A DNA stretch of 64,000 nt from Deltaproteobacteria bacterium. Lineage in GTDB: Bacteria; JAGRBM01; JAHCIT01. Shown one piece after another: positions 34,667 through 42,268 of this stretch. The DNA lies in NCBI GenBank assembly GCA_026129095.1, contig JAHCIT010000008.1, forward strand, positions 124,001 through 188,000, in the 5' to 3' direction. Made by a program: the position numbers and the translations under genes. The notes under the pieces are model-generated. The model saw only the letters and a program-made list of their open reading frames with translations. It was not told where the DNA came from and ran no database searches. Numbering within the stretch: position 1 is the first letter of the stretch; every line of letters starts with the position of its first letter.

Positions 34667-35881
34667 ATGAAATATCTCATTCTTCTTGGCGATGGCATGG
34701 CCGACCTCCCCCACCCGAAACTGGGCGGGAAAACGCCGCTCGACCTGGCCAACAAGCCCCTGATCGACCGGTTTGCCACCTATGGCGAACTGGGCCTGTG
34801 CGACACCACGCCGAAGGGGTGTGAGCCGGGTTCCGACGTCAACAACATGGCGATCCTGGGCTACGACGCCGGGAATCTTTATACCGGCCGTTCACCGCTG
34901 GAAGCGGCGGCGATGGGATATGAACTGAAGGATGACGATGTGGCCTTCCGGTGCAACCTCGTCACACTGGACGGCGACGGTCTCGACTCGGTGATGAAAA
35001 GCTACAGCGCCGGGTCCATCACCACCGAGGAAGCCCGTGAGGTCATCGAAACCGTCCACGAAAAGCTGGGCGGCGACCAGGGCAGATACGGACGGTTCAC
35101 CTTCCGGCCGGGCATCGCCTACCGGCACCTTATGGTCTGGCACGGCGGCAGGGAGCGGCACGACCTCAAGCCCCCGCACAACATTGCCGACAGGCCGGTG
35201 AAGGAATGGTTCCCGGTGGACGAGTCGCTGCGGTATCTCATGCTGGAGAGCCGCAAGTTCCTCAAGGAGCACCCGGTAAACCGGAAGCGGGTCGCTGCCG
35301 GAAAGCTCCCTGCCAACTCCGTCTGGTTCTGGGGCCAGGGCAAGCGCCCCCGCCTGCCGGAAATCACCGGCCAGATCGGCATGTCCGGGGCGATGATCTC
35401 GGCCGTGGACCTGCTGCGCGGCATCGGCAAGCTGGCCGGAATGGAAGTGATCAGGGTACCAGGCTCGACCGGTGAGATTCACACCGACTGGGACGCCGAG
35501 ACCCTCGCCGCCATTGAGGCCCTGAAGCGGCATGACTTCGTGTTCCTCCACCAGGAGGCACCCGATGAGGCCGGCCATCAGGGAAATCCTGAGGACAAGA
35601 TCAGGACGATCGAGTACCTGGACTCAAAACATCTGAAACCGATCGTGGATTTTCTGGATCAGAACCATCCGGACTACCGGGTACTGATCCTGCCAGACCA
35701 TCCAACGCCATGGGCCACCAAGGACCACATTCCGGACCCGGTTCCTTACGTGCTTTACCGCTCCGGTGATGCCCGAAAGGGCGGCGTCACACCCCGGAAA
35801 TACACCGAGCGCGATGCAGCTGCTTCAGGGATATTCATCCCACACGGCAAGGAGCTCGTTCCGAGAATGATGGCAGGCTGA
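34667..35881 (+). CDS. apgM: Cofactor-independent phosphoglycerate mutase, archaeal-type ApgM
   Basis: Interconverts 3- and 2-phosphoglycerate without 2,3-bisphosphoglycerate. The 404-residue protein belongs to the alkaline phosphatase superfamily: ILLGDGMAD (metal-binding Asp9), EPGSDVNNMAILGYD (catalytic Ser56), HQEAPDEAGHQGN and LILPDHPTPWATKDH (remaining metal ligands). This family is common in archaea and scattered in bacteria, notably deltaproteobacteria, where it replaces GpmI. Monocistronic by spacing, with its own promoter. Confidence 0.93.
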   Translation: MKYLILLGDGMADLPHPKLGGKTPLDLANKPLIDRFATYGELGLCDTTPKGCEPGSDVNNMAILGYDAGNLYTGRSPLEAAAMGYELKDDDVAFRCNLVTLDGDGLDSVMKSYSAGSITTEEAREVIETVHEKLGGDQGRYGRFTFRPGIAYRHLMVWHGGRERHDLKPPHNIADRPVKEWFPVDESLRYLMLESRKFLKEHPVNRKRVAAGKLPANSVWFWGQGKRPRLPEITGQIGMSGAMISAVDLLRGIGKLAGMEVIRVPGSTGEIHTDWDAETLAAIEALKRHDFVFLHQEAPDEAGHQGNPEDKIRTIEYLDSKHLKPIVDFLDQNHPDYRVLILPDHPTPWATKDHIPDPVPYVLYRSGDARKGGVTPRKYTERDAAASGIFIPHGKELVPRMMAG

Positions 35882-35883
35882 CC

Positions 35884-35902
35884 CTGCCGGTCTGCGCGGC
35901 AG
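35884..35902. terminator. Candidate bidirectional hairpin between convergent genes
   Basis: CTGCCG (35884-35889) pairs with CGGCAG (35897-35902), a perfect 6-bp stem with a seven-base loop in the 26-base gap between apgM and the convergent glycosyltransferase. Position fits a shared terminator; T-runs are missing. Confidence 0.45.
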
Positions 35903-35907
35903 TATGA

Positions 35908-36816
35908 TCAGCGACTGGTGGCGATGAGGCTGGAAAGCCGTGCGATTTCCTTTTTCGTCCACAGTGACGGATCATACTCTTTCAGTCCGTTCGGAGCGGC
36001 GGCGTTCAACGCTGGCGGCTTGCCAAGTATCGTTCGGGCTGCCTCGCACGCTCCCGCAGGGGTTCTGCCGTCCAAACAACCCGGTATGTTCACAGTCCCG
36101 GCCACATGCAGCCCATAACGAAGCGCTTCCAGTGCCATCTTGGGCAGACCGTCATGAACCGTGGGCCGGAACAGCACGGTGGACGCGGCGTAGAGTTCGC
36201 CCAGATGGCCCCGGCTGACTTTGCCCGCATCAGTCACGTTAGATGTCGCGTTTCCGGGTAGCCTCCCTCCACCCACAGCCATGAACGGCACCGAAGGAAA
36301 CTCATGGGCGAGGCTGAGGAAATGGCCAGTGCCATAGAACTCCTCCCTCCCGGGGGCCGAGTAAAACAGGACCTGATGCCGCACAGGCGCTGGACGGGAG
36401 ACAAGCGAAAGATCGGGAGGCGTGAGCGGCATCAGTTCGGCCGCAATTCCCAGGACCTTGAGTTCTTCCACCAGATGCGGCGCGACAGCGGCATGCATCG
36501 TGACCGGCGAGCGCAGGACCAGTAGCTGCCGGCGCAACTCATCCCGGTTCAGGCAGTCATGGACATCGGTCCCGGCCCACAGCAGGACTATGGGACGGCG
36601 GAAGGCCTTCAGGCGTGCGAGCAGTCTTGGTGATCCCGCCATCAGGATAGCGACGAGAACGTCCCGCCGGGCGAGCTTCCATACAAGCGGGAGCAGCGAT
36701 GGCCGGGCAAAGGACACGTCCACGGTGACATGGGCCCGCCACATCTCCCCGAGGGCTTGGCATATACCACTATCGCCGGTGAGCAGGATTCGGGGATCTG
36801 ATTCGGCGGCCACCAT
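35908..36816 (-). CDS. Glycosyltransferase (GT-B, family 4-like)
   Basis: 302 residues with a two-domain GT-B layout. The N-terminal half has a short IVLLWAGTDVHD motif, and the C-terminal half has VLFYSAPGREEFYGTGHF, then VSRGHLGELYAASTVLFRPTVHDGLPKMALEALRYGLHV and NIPGCLDG. The E-A-L-x-x-G pattern is the nucleotide-sugar site of family 4 glycosyltransferases. It is shorter than usual (typically 350-400), so part of the N-terminal domain may be reduced. ATG 36816 lies 32 bases after glpX; TACACT is nine bases before it and there is no ribosome-binding site. Acceptor unknown. Confidence 0.75.
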   Translation of the reverse strand: MVAAESDPRILLTGDSGICQALGEMWRAHVTVDVSFARPSLLPLVWKLARRDVLVAILMAGSPRLLARLKAFRRPIVLLWAGTDVHDCLNRDELRRQLLVLRSPVTMHAAVAPHLVEELKVLGIAAELMPLTPPDLSLVSRPAPVRHQVLFYSAPGREEFYGTGHFLSLAHEFPSVPFMAVGGGRLPGNATSNVTDAGKVSRGHLGELYAASTVLFRPTVHDGLPKMALEALRYGLHVAGTVNIPGCLDGRTPAGACEAARTILGKPPALNAAAPNGLKEYDPSLWTKKEIARLSSLIATSR

Positions 36817-36848
36817 CTGGGCGGAAGTGTAACCGCTTCCCGGACCTT

Positions 36849-37787
36849 TTACCGCAGGTGATGATGTCCCTCGACAAACCGGATCGTGCGGGTAGCCGAG
36901 CGCATGACGATCGAATGGGTAACGAGGCCATGCCGGGTGTATCTGACACCCTTCAGCAGGTCGCCATCCGTGACGCCGGAGGCGGCGAACATGGTCTGGC
37001 CCTTCGCCAGTTCGTTCAGGGTATAGACCTTGTCCGGGTCGGCAATGCCCATCGACTTCGCCCGCTCTTTCTCGGCGTCGTTCCGCCACCAGAACCGGCC
37101 CTGCATGTCGCCGTCCATACAGTTGAGCGCGGCAGCGGCGATCACCCCTTCCGGCGCACCGCCAATCCCGAACAGGATATCCACGCCCGTATCATCGAAG
37201 GCCGTGGCAATGGCGGCTGCCACGTCACCGTCACCGATCAGCTTGATCCGGCAGCCGGTGGCCCGGACCTGCTCTATCAGCTTTTCGTGGCGGGGACGGT
37301 CAAGAATGATGGCCGTGATATCAGTCACGGGTTTTCCCAAGGCCTTCGACACCGCCTCGAGGTTTTCCTTCGGCGGCCTCAGGATGTTCACCTTTCCCTT
37401 GGCGCGGGGACCGACGGCGATCTTCTCCATGTAGACGTCGGGCGCATTCAGCAGATTCCCCTTTTCAGCCATGGCGATCACGGCTAGCGCGTTTGGCAGC
37501 CCGCGGGCCGTGATGGTGGTGCCTTCCAGCGGATCCAGGGCAATATCAAGCTCGGGGCCATTACCGGTGCCAACCTTCTCTCCGATGTAGAGCATCGGGG
37601 CCTCGTCGCGCTCGCCCTCGCCGATCACCACAGTCCCCCGCATCTCGATGGCGTTCAGCCTGGAGCGCATGGCGTCCACGGCAGCCTGGTCGGCGGCCTT
37701 CTCATCCCCCCGGCCCATCAGGCGGGAGGCGCTGATGGCGGCGGCTTCGGTAACGCGGACTAGTTCAAGGGCGAGATTTCGGTCCAT
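36849..37787 (-). CDS. glpX: Fructose-1,6-bisphosphatase class II (GlpX)
   Basis: Hydrolyses fructose 1,6-bisphosphate to fructose 6-phosphate in gluconeogenesis. The 312-residue protein shows the class II Li+-sensitive phosphatase motifs GRGDEKAADQAAV, VVIGEGERDEAPMLYIGE (metal-binding Glu/Asp) and ALDPLEGTTI. It also has FGIGGAPEGVIAAAALNCM. ATG 37787 fits the family N-terminus (MDRNLALELVRVTEAAA). A GTG six bases upstream has AGGGAG eight bases before it and would start two residues earlier. It is followed by the glycosyltransferase, and with pyk elsewhere in the window points to a complete glycolysis/gluconeogenesis set. Confidence 0.95.
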   Translation of the reverse strand: MDRNLALELVRVTEAAAISASRLMGRGDEKAADQAAVDAMRSRLNAIEMRGTVVIGEGERDEAPMLYIGEKVGTGNGPELDIALDPLEGTTITARGLPNALAVIAMAEKGNLLNAPDVYMEKIAVGPRAKGKVNILRPPKENLEAVSKALGKPVTDITAIILDRPRHEKLIEQVRATGCRIKLIGDGDVAAAIATAFDDTGVDILFGIGGAPEGVIAAAALNCMDGDMQGRFWWRNDAEKERAKSMGIADPDKVYTLNELAKGQTMFAASGVTDGDLLKGVRYTRHGLVTHSIVMRSATRTIRFVEGHHHLR

Positions 37788-37897
37788 TGGCACAGCGCAA
37801 ACTCCCTGGCCGGGCATACCGGTCAGCTGGTGGGGTAGCGCAACTGGCGGGGCAGGGGCAATGGAGCGGGAACGCTGGCGGCAGGATGCCCTCCGGC

Positions 37898-38560
37898 CTA
37901 TCCCTTCAGGACGATCTTCTTGCCGTGGACGCGGATGTAGCCGTCCTTGGAGAGATCGGAGAGGACGCGTGAGACCGTTTCCCGCGAGGTGCCGATCATG
38001 GAGGCAATTTCCTGATGCGTGGGACGGTTCTCGATGACGATACCCTCGTCGGTAACAACGCCTTCGTTCTGGGAGATTTCGAGAAGCACACGCGCCACAC
38101 GTCCATAAACGTCCAGCAGTACGAGGTTGCCGATCTTTTCGTCCGCCCGGCGCAGACGGCGGCTCATTTCGGCAAGGATATTGAGCGCCACGGACGGGAA
38201 CTTCTGGACGTGGCTTACGAAGTCATCGCGCTTGAGCTGAAGCAGCACCGCGTCTTCCTTGGTGGTGACATCCGCGCTCCGGGGTTCCTGGTCGAGCAGC
38301 GACATTTCTCCGAAGAAATCCCCCGGCCCGAGCGTCGAGAGGATGATTTCGCGTCCATCCTCGCCGTACAGCGACACTTTCACCTTTCCCGAAGCGATAA
38401 TGAACATCGAATCGCCCGGGTCCATCCGGTGTATGATCGGCGTGTCCTTGGGGAACTCCCGCACGGCTTCAAGCCGTGCCAAGGTTTCTATCTCCGAATC
38501 CGAAAGATCGGCGAAGATTGATACCCTCTTGAGCAGTTCCGCTTTGGTCCGGTCATCCAT
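37898..38560 (-). CDS. Crp/Fnr-family transcriptional regulator
   Basis: 220 residues: an N-terminal cyclic-nucleotide-binding beta-roll with FFGEMSLLDQEPRSADV (Glu85, Arg94 and Ser95 at the cAMP phosphate/ribose contacts), a long dimer helix (about 118-145) and a winged helix-turn-helix (THQEIASMIGTSRETVSRVL, 181-200). No N-terminal cysteine set for an Fe-S cluster is present, so this is of the Crp rather than the Fnr type, and the Glu/Arg pair suggests that it binds a cyclic nucleotide. Likely autoregulated (see the adjacent palindrome). Target genes cannot be read. Confidence 0.92.
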   Translation of the reverse strand: MDDRTKAELLKRVSIFADLSDSEIETLARLEAVREFPKDTPIIHRMDPGDSMFIIASGKVKVSLYGEDGREIILSTLGPGDFFGEMSLLDQEPRSADVTTKEDAVLLQLKRDDFVSHVQKFPSVALNILAEMSRRLRRADEKIGNLVLLDVYGRVARVLLEISQNEGVVTDEGIVIENRPTHQEIASMIGTSRETVSRVLSDLSKDGYIRVHGKKIVLKG

Positions 38561-38625
38561 ACGCTAGCAACCCACCCCCAAAACCACGGGTCCTCAGAGT
38601 GAACTTCATCCAGTTCCAAGCCGGG

Positions 38626-38655
38626 TGGTTATCACAACCAACTGCCCCTTATCAA
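38626..38655 (-). promoter_or_regulatory. crp promoter with a palindrome over the -10 box
   Basis: On the minus strand TTGATA (38655-38650), 16 bases and GATAAC (38633-38628). The perfect inverted repeat TGGTT-ATCAC-AACCA (38626-38640) covers the -10 box 66 bases upstream of the Crp-family ATG, a position that fits autorepression. Its TGTGA-like core resembles a Crp half-site. Confidence 0.4.
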
Positions 38656-38680
38656 TCCGTTTCTTGCAATATCGACCGGC

Positions 38681-39733
38681 TTACTGCGGGGCGGCTTCGC
38701 CGGTGGTTCCCGGTTGCACAGGCGCACTTCCCTGCAACCGGATGCGGCTTGGATTGTTGTACCGCCGGAACGCCGGCGCGGGTCTCCCGTCAACGGTAAC
38801 TGTCACGGCCGCCGGATTACCCGCCGTCAGTTCAGCCTCGCCGTCAAACCTGAACTCAAGCTGCTCTCCACTCCTCATCAGACGCTCGTAAACGGTCTTC
38901 CCGTCCTGGTAGATGAGAACCCAGCTCTCCCCGCTGGTAACCACTTTCACGCTGCGGGAACCGAATCCCGCAACGACCGGCGCACGTGGGAGCACCGGCT
39001 TTTGAGGTGCGGCCGCCGGTGCCGGTGCGGGCGGACTCGCTACCACAGGAGCAGCCGGGGCAGTTGCTTCCGTTTGTCCAATCCCCTCGGCTGGCGTTTC
39101 TTGCGCAGTTGCAGGCTGACCGGCCTCCGCGTCATCCGCTGACTCGCCCGTTATCGCGTCAACAGGCGGACCAGCCGGTTCTTCCGTAACCGCCATTTCC
39201 GGAGGCCGGATCACCGGGGCCGGCGCAGACGGAGCGGGCGGCGTCACCGGACGGCCAGCCAGACCTTCAAGATCGACATAACGGGTGACGACGACCAGCC
39301 CGACGATCATCAGGAGAAAAAACAGGAACGCGATTCGTCCCCGTGCCTGCCGCTGGGCTCCGAACGGTTGGGTCCTGCGAAGCTTGAGCGCCGTGTTGGC
39401 CTGCAGTTTCGGCGGAACGGGCGTCTCCGCCGTCACAGCCGCTGCCAACGGCGCCCCCAGGGCCTGTTCCACTTCGTGCCGGAGCGCGTCCATTTCGAGG
39501 CCCACGCTGCGGGCATACGACCGGACAAATCCACGCACGAACACATCTGCCGGAAGGTCAGCGCGACGGCCCTCTTCCAGAGCCAGCAGCAGTTCCACCC
39601 GGACCCGTGTCTGGTCCGATACATCCCGGACCGACATCCCCAGCGCCTCGCGGGCCGCCCGCAGCCGCGTACCCAGCCGCGCAAACGGAGACTGTCCCGC
39701 TGGGGCGGCCGGTTCTGGCGTTTCCGGTTCCAT
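38681..39733 (-). CDS. rodZ: RodZ-like cytoskeletal protein (HTH_25 and DUF4115)
   Basis: 350 residues in the RodZ order: a Xre-like helix-turn-helix (about 16-90; LRAAREALGMSVRDVSDQTRV, FVRGFVRSYARSVGLE), a membrane helix (about 132-150), a long Pro/Ala/Glu linker (about 160-260) and a periplasmic DUF4115 beta-domain (SVKVVTSGESWVLIYQDGK, QLEFRFDGEAELTAGNPAAV). RodZ couples MreB filaments to cell-wall synthesis and shape. GGAGG precedes the ATG by seven bases. It lies 21 bases after the TPR lipoprotein gene on the same strand. Confidence 0.9.
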   Translation of the reverse strand: MEPETPEPAAPAGQSPFARLGTRLRAAREALGMSVRDVSDQTRVRVELLLALEEGRRADLPADVFVRGFVRSYARSVGLEMDALRHEVEQALGAPLAAAVTAETPVPPKLQANTALKLRRTQPFGAQRQARGRIAFLFFLLMIVGLVVVTRYVDLEGLAGRPVTPPAPSAPAPVIRPPEMAVTEEPAGPPVDAITGESADDAEAGQPATAQETPAEGIGQTEATAPAAPVVASPPAPAPAAAPQKPVLPRAPVVAGFGSRSVKVVTSGESWVLIYQDGKTVYERLMRSGEQLEFRFDGEAELTAGNPAAVTVTVDGRPAPAFRRYNNPSRIRLQGSAPVQPGTTGEAAPQ

Positions 39734-39754
39734 CAGGCTTCCTCCGGCAGGCAG

Positions 39755-40627
39755 CTACTTCCCGCGGCGGGCGGGACGTTCGTCTAGATAGTCCAGGTTC
39801 ATCGCGGGCGGCAGTTTCTGTTCAGCCTTGGGAGGCTCCTTGCATTCGATCTGCTTGAGCAGGCGGAGCGTCCGGTCGCCGATTTCCGAATCGGGAGCGA
39901 TCTCCTTCACCTTGAACAGGTTGTCGCAGGCCTTGGGGAAATCCTTGCGGCCAATATACAGGTTCGCAAGCTGGAAATACGGCTGCGGGAACCGGGGACC
40001 ATGCCGTATGGCCGATTCGTATGCTTCGATTGCCTCCGGAATCCGGTCCATCGCCACCAGCACATCTCCGGTCTTCATGTGCCCTTCCCATGAGGCACGG
40101 TTCGACTGGGTTGCTGCCCGGCAGGCATCGAGCGCGGCGCGGTGGTTTTTCGTCCGGAGGTGAACCTCGCACTTGTTGATGTGGACCACATCCGGCTTGG
40201 TATAGAAAGCGAAGGAAAGCGCCTTGTCGAAGGCCTCGATCGCCTCCTGGTTGCGGCCAACTTCGGAATACACAATCCCCAGGTTGGTATAGGCTTCCGG
40301 CAGATCTCCCTTGATCTTGATCGCCTTGTTCAGACGGGAGATCGATTCGGGATAGTTGCGCATCCCCCGGTAAATCAGTCCCAGCAGGATCTGGGTGTCG
40401 GGATCGTCCGGGCCGACCCGCTCGGCTTCCAGGCACCGGGTCAACGCCGATGGATAGTCGGCCTTCAGGAAAAACTCCGAACATACCTCCTTGACCGACT
40501 GCGCCTGCTGTCTCTGCTTGGCCTTGTCGCCACAACCGGCAAGCGCTGCCACGAAAACCATGATGGTGGCGGCAACGGTAATGGCTGGTGTTTGCTGCTT
40601 CACGAGATTCTTATCCACCCTGGGCAT
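39755..40627 (-). CDS. TPR lipoprotein, Tgl/PilF (PilW)-like
   Basis: 290 residues. The signal peptide ends in VAALAGC (lipidated Cys32). About six TPR units follow (for example ALTRCLEAERVGPDDPDTQI, AYTNLGIVYSEVGRNQEAIE, EAYESAIRHGPRFPQPY), then a short Pro-rich tail with DYLDERPARRGK. Proteins of this build are pilotins that place the type IV pilus secretin PilQ in the outer membrane. No pilus gene is in the window, so the pilotin role is by resemblance only. It lies between rodZ and the acidic protein gene. Confidence 0.8.
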   Translation of the reverse strand: MPRVDKNLVKQQTPAITVAATIMVFVAALAGCGDKAKQRQQAQSVKEVCSEFFLKADYPSALTRCLEAERVGPDDPDTQILLGLIYRGMRNYPESISRLNKAIKIKGDLPEAYTNLGIVYSEVGRNQEAIEAFDKALSFAFYTKPDVVHINKCEVHLRTKNHRAALDACRAATQSNRASWEGHMKTGDVLVAMDRIPEAIEAYESAIRHGPRFPQPYFQLANLYIGRKDFPKACDNLFKVKEIAPDSEIGDRTLRLLKQIECKEPPKAEQKLPPAMNLDYLDERPARRGK

Positions 40628-40634
40628 CAGTCCC

Positions 40635-42137
40635 TTATAGCGTAGCCAGAAGCTTCCCGTAAGCCTTGAGGCGTCCGGCCCTTTCCTCGGCGGTCAGTGA
40701 AGGCGTGGAGGCGGCCACCGGGGCCGCCACGGCCGGAGCCTGCCCGGCAACGGGCATCTCAATATCTATATCGACCCCGGCCTCAGCCGCAGGTCCGGCC
40801 GCTGTCGCCTCATTGCCTGCGCTGTCGCCCAGGGATGGCTCGTCGATCAGCTCTTCCGTGCCGTCTGGCTCACCCGCGCTGGCGGCGGCAGGTGGCGACG
40901 AGAGAATATCATCAAGCGATTTGTCGAGATCGGCGGCCAGATCCTCTCCGTCCCCGAACAGGCTGTCCGAACCGCCAGCCACATCGGGGCCGTCCAGTCC
41001 CGCATCCAGCTCGCCGAACTCGTCACCGCCGGACAGTTTCATGAAGTCGTCATCGCCGGTTGCCTCGGGAGACGTTTTACCGGTGTCTGGCTCGTCCGGC
41101 ATGAACTCACCAAAGTCCGCCCCGCCACCGGCAGCGGTATCCTCGTCCGCCAGTGCGCCGAAGTCGGTCGTCTCCTCTCCGGCCGGAGGAGGTGAGGGTG
41201 GCACTTCAACCTCCAGGTCAACCATATCCTCGCCGGCGGTGCCGGTGTCTTCCATCTCGGCCGTTTCGCCCAAGTCTTCGACCTCGACCGCCTCCACCTC
41301 GACACCAGCGTCACCGAGCGCCGAATCGAGCTCTCCCGACAGGGCTTCCAGGGCTCCCGCTTCTTCATCCGGCGGCTCAACCAGCTCGGAAACCATGCCG
41401 CCCGCCGTCGGCGCCGGCTTCGCCGGCGTACCCAGGTCCATTACCGGCTCGTCGTCACCAAACGGTGCATCTGCCAGCTCGGAACCGGCCGAAGAATCGA
41501 AATCATCAAACGGATTGGCGGGTTTATCTTCCCCTTCGGCGCTGGCATCCACTTCAAAATCGTCGAACGGGGAGTGCCGCTTTTCCTCCACGCCAGCCTC
41601 AAAGGCATCCACGTTCACCGTGGTTACCACTTTCTTTTCCTCTTCCGTGAATGCTTCGGGGTTATCCTCGAGGTCGACGATGTCATCGGAGAGATCCAGC
41701 AGTGAAGGATCCTCCTTGCTCTCCAGTTCCTGCCGGTAACTTCCCCCGCCAGACGCAAACACTGGAACCGATTCAAACACCGATTGCCGTTCTTCAGGCT
41801 GGAGCTTGCGGAACTGCGTGTTGTCCATCATGAAGCCCATCGACTCGATGAAATTGAGCGCCTGCATCTCGACGTCGGCAAAACTGGCGCGAGTCACCTT
41901 TGGACCATCCCAAACATAAACCCGCGGGGTGAATGTCCGCTCGTGGTACAGGTAGGCGAAGAGCTCGTACTGGTCCGGTGTGCGCTGGACGCCGACAATA
42001 AACGCTTCGGCCGGTTCCGGCTCACCGTCGCCGCCGTCCTGCGGAATGAGGTCGATCTTGTTCAGTGACCGGATCAGCGAGACGACCCGATCGGGTTTGG
42101 CCTCCACATGGTCACGATTGAGGTCGCAGGAGAACAT
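40635..42137 (-). CDS. Acidic low-complexity protein with a folded N-terminal domain
   Basis: 500 residues. The first ~125 look folded (DLNRDHVEAKPDRVVSLIRS, AYLYHERTFTPRVYVWDGPK, NFIESMGFMMDN). The remainder is disordered, very rich in Asp, Glu, Pro, Ala and Gly, with repeated short motifs: SPFDDFEVD, NPFDDFDSS, APFGDDEP and several D-F-G-E/D-E-F-G-E. It ends in a basic amphipathic segment (SLTAEERAGRLKAYGKLLAT). The plan resembles cytoplasmic scaffold proteins of gliding/pilus polarity systems in myxobacteria, but no family is assigned. It has GGAG four bases before ATG 42137 and its own promoter; followed by the TPR lipoprotein and rodZ. Confidence 0.72.
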   Translation of the reverse strand: MFSCDLNRDHVEAKPDRVVSLIRSLNKIDLIPQDGGDGEPEPAEAFIVGVQRTPDQYELFAYLYHERTFTPRVYVWDGPKVTRASFADVEMQALNFIESMGFMMDNTQFRKLQPEERQSVFESVPVFASGGGSYRQELESKEDPSLLDLSDDIVDLEDNPEAFTEEEKKVVTTVNVDAFEAGVEEKRHSPFDDFEVDASAEGEDKPANPFDDFDSSAGSELADAPFGDDEPVMDLGTPAKPAPTAGGMVSELVEPPDEEAGALEALSGELDSALGDAGVEVEAVEVEDLGETAEMEDTGTAGEDMVDLEVEVPPSPPPAGEETTDFGALADEDTAAGGGADFGEFMPDEPDTGKTSPEATGDDDFMKLSGGDEFGELDAGLDGPDVAGGSDSLFGDGEDLAADLDKSLDDILSSPPAAASAGEPDGTEELIDEPSLGDSAGNEATAAGPAAEAGVDIDIEMPVAGQAPAVAAPVAASTPSLTAEERAGRLKAYGKLLATL

Positions 42138-42214
42138 CTTACTCCGCGCTGGACGCGCTCCGGATTCTGGGCCTAGCCAAATCAACACCCCACTGGCTGG
42201 CCTGGAAACGCAAA

Positions 42215-42242
42215 ATTAAACGTCCTGCAATCCCGGAGTCAA
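42215..42242 (-). promoter_or_regulatory. Sigma-70-type promoter for the acidic protein-TPR-rodZ operon
   Basis: On the minus strand TTGACT (42242-42237), 16 bases and TTTAAT (42220-42215), each five of six to consensus. It lies in the 131-base gap after pfkB and would give a leader of about 70 bases before ATG 42137. Confidence 0.6.
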
Positions 42243-42268
42243 TGCGGAATGCTTATGGAGGAAACCGG

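Noticed and set aside
33232-34779. A 515-codon open frame antisense to ppx
   Set aside because: High-GC shadow: it mirrors the real gene, its composition is rich in His, Gly, Pro and Arg without motifs, and ppx has complete family signatures.
36817-37089. N-terminal extension of the glycosyltransferase reading through glpX
   Set aside because: The extension lies inside glpX in another frame and has shadow composition; the ATG at 36816 fits the start of the glycosyltransferase domain.
40666-41739. Ser/Pro-rich plus-strand frame over the acidic protein gene
   Set aside because: Mirror image of the Asp/Glu/Gly-rich sense sequence; the sense frame has a promoter, ribosome-binding site and folded N-terminus.
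40635-41740. Apparent tandem repeat or CRISPR-like periodicity
   Set aside because: The repetition comes from acidic low-complexity codons in a coding frame; no constant repeat and spacer units exist. No CRISPR array was seen anywhere in the window.
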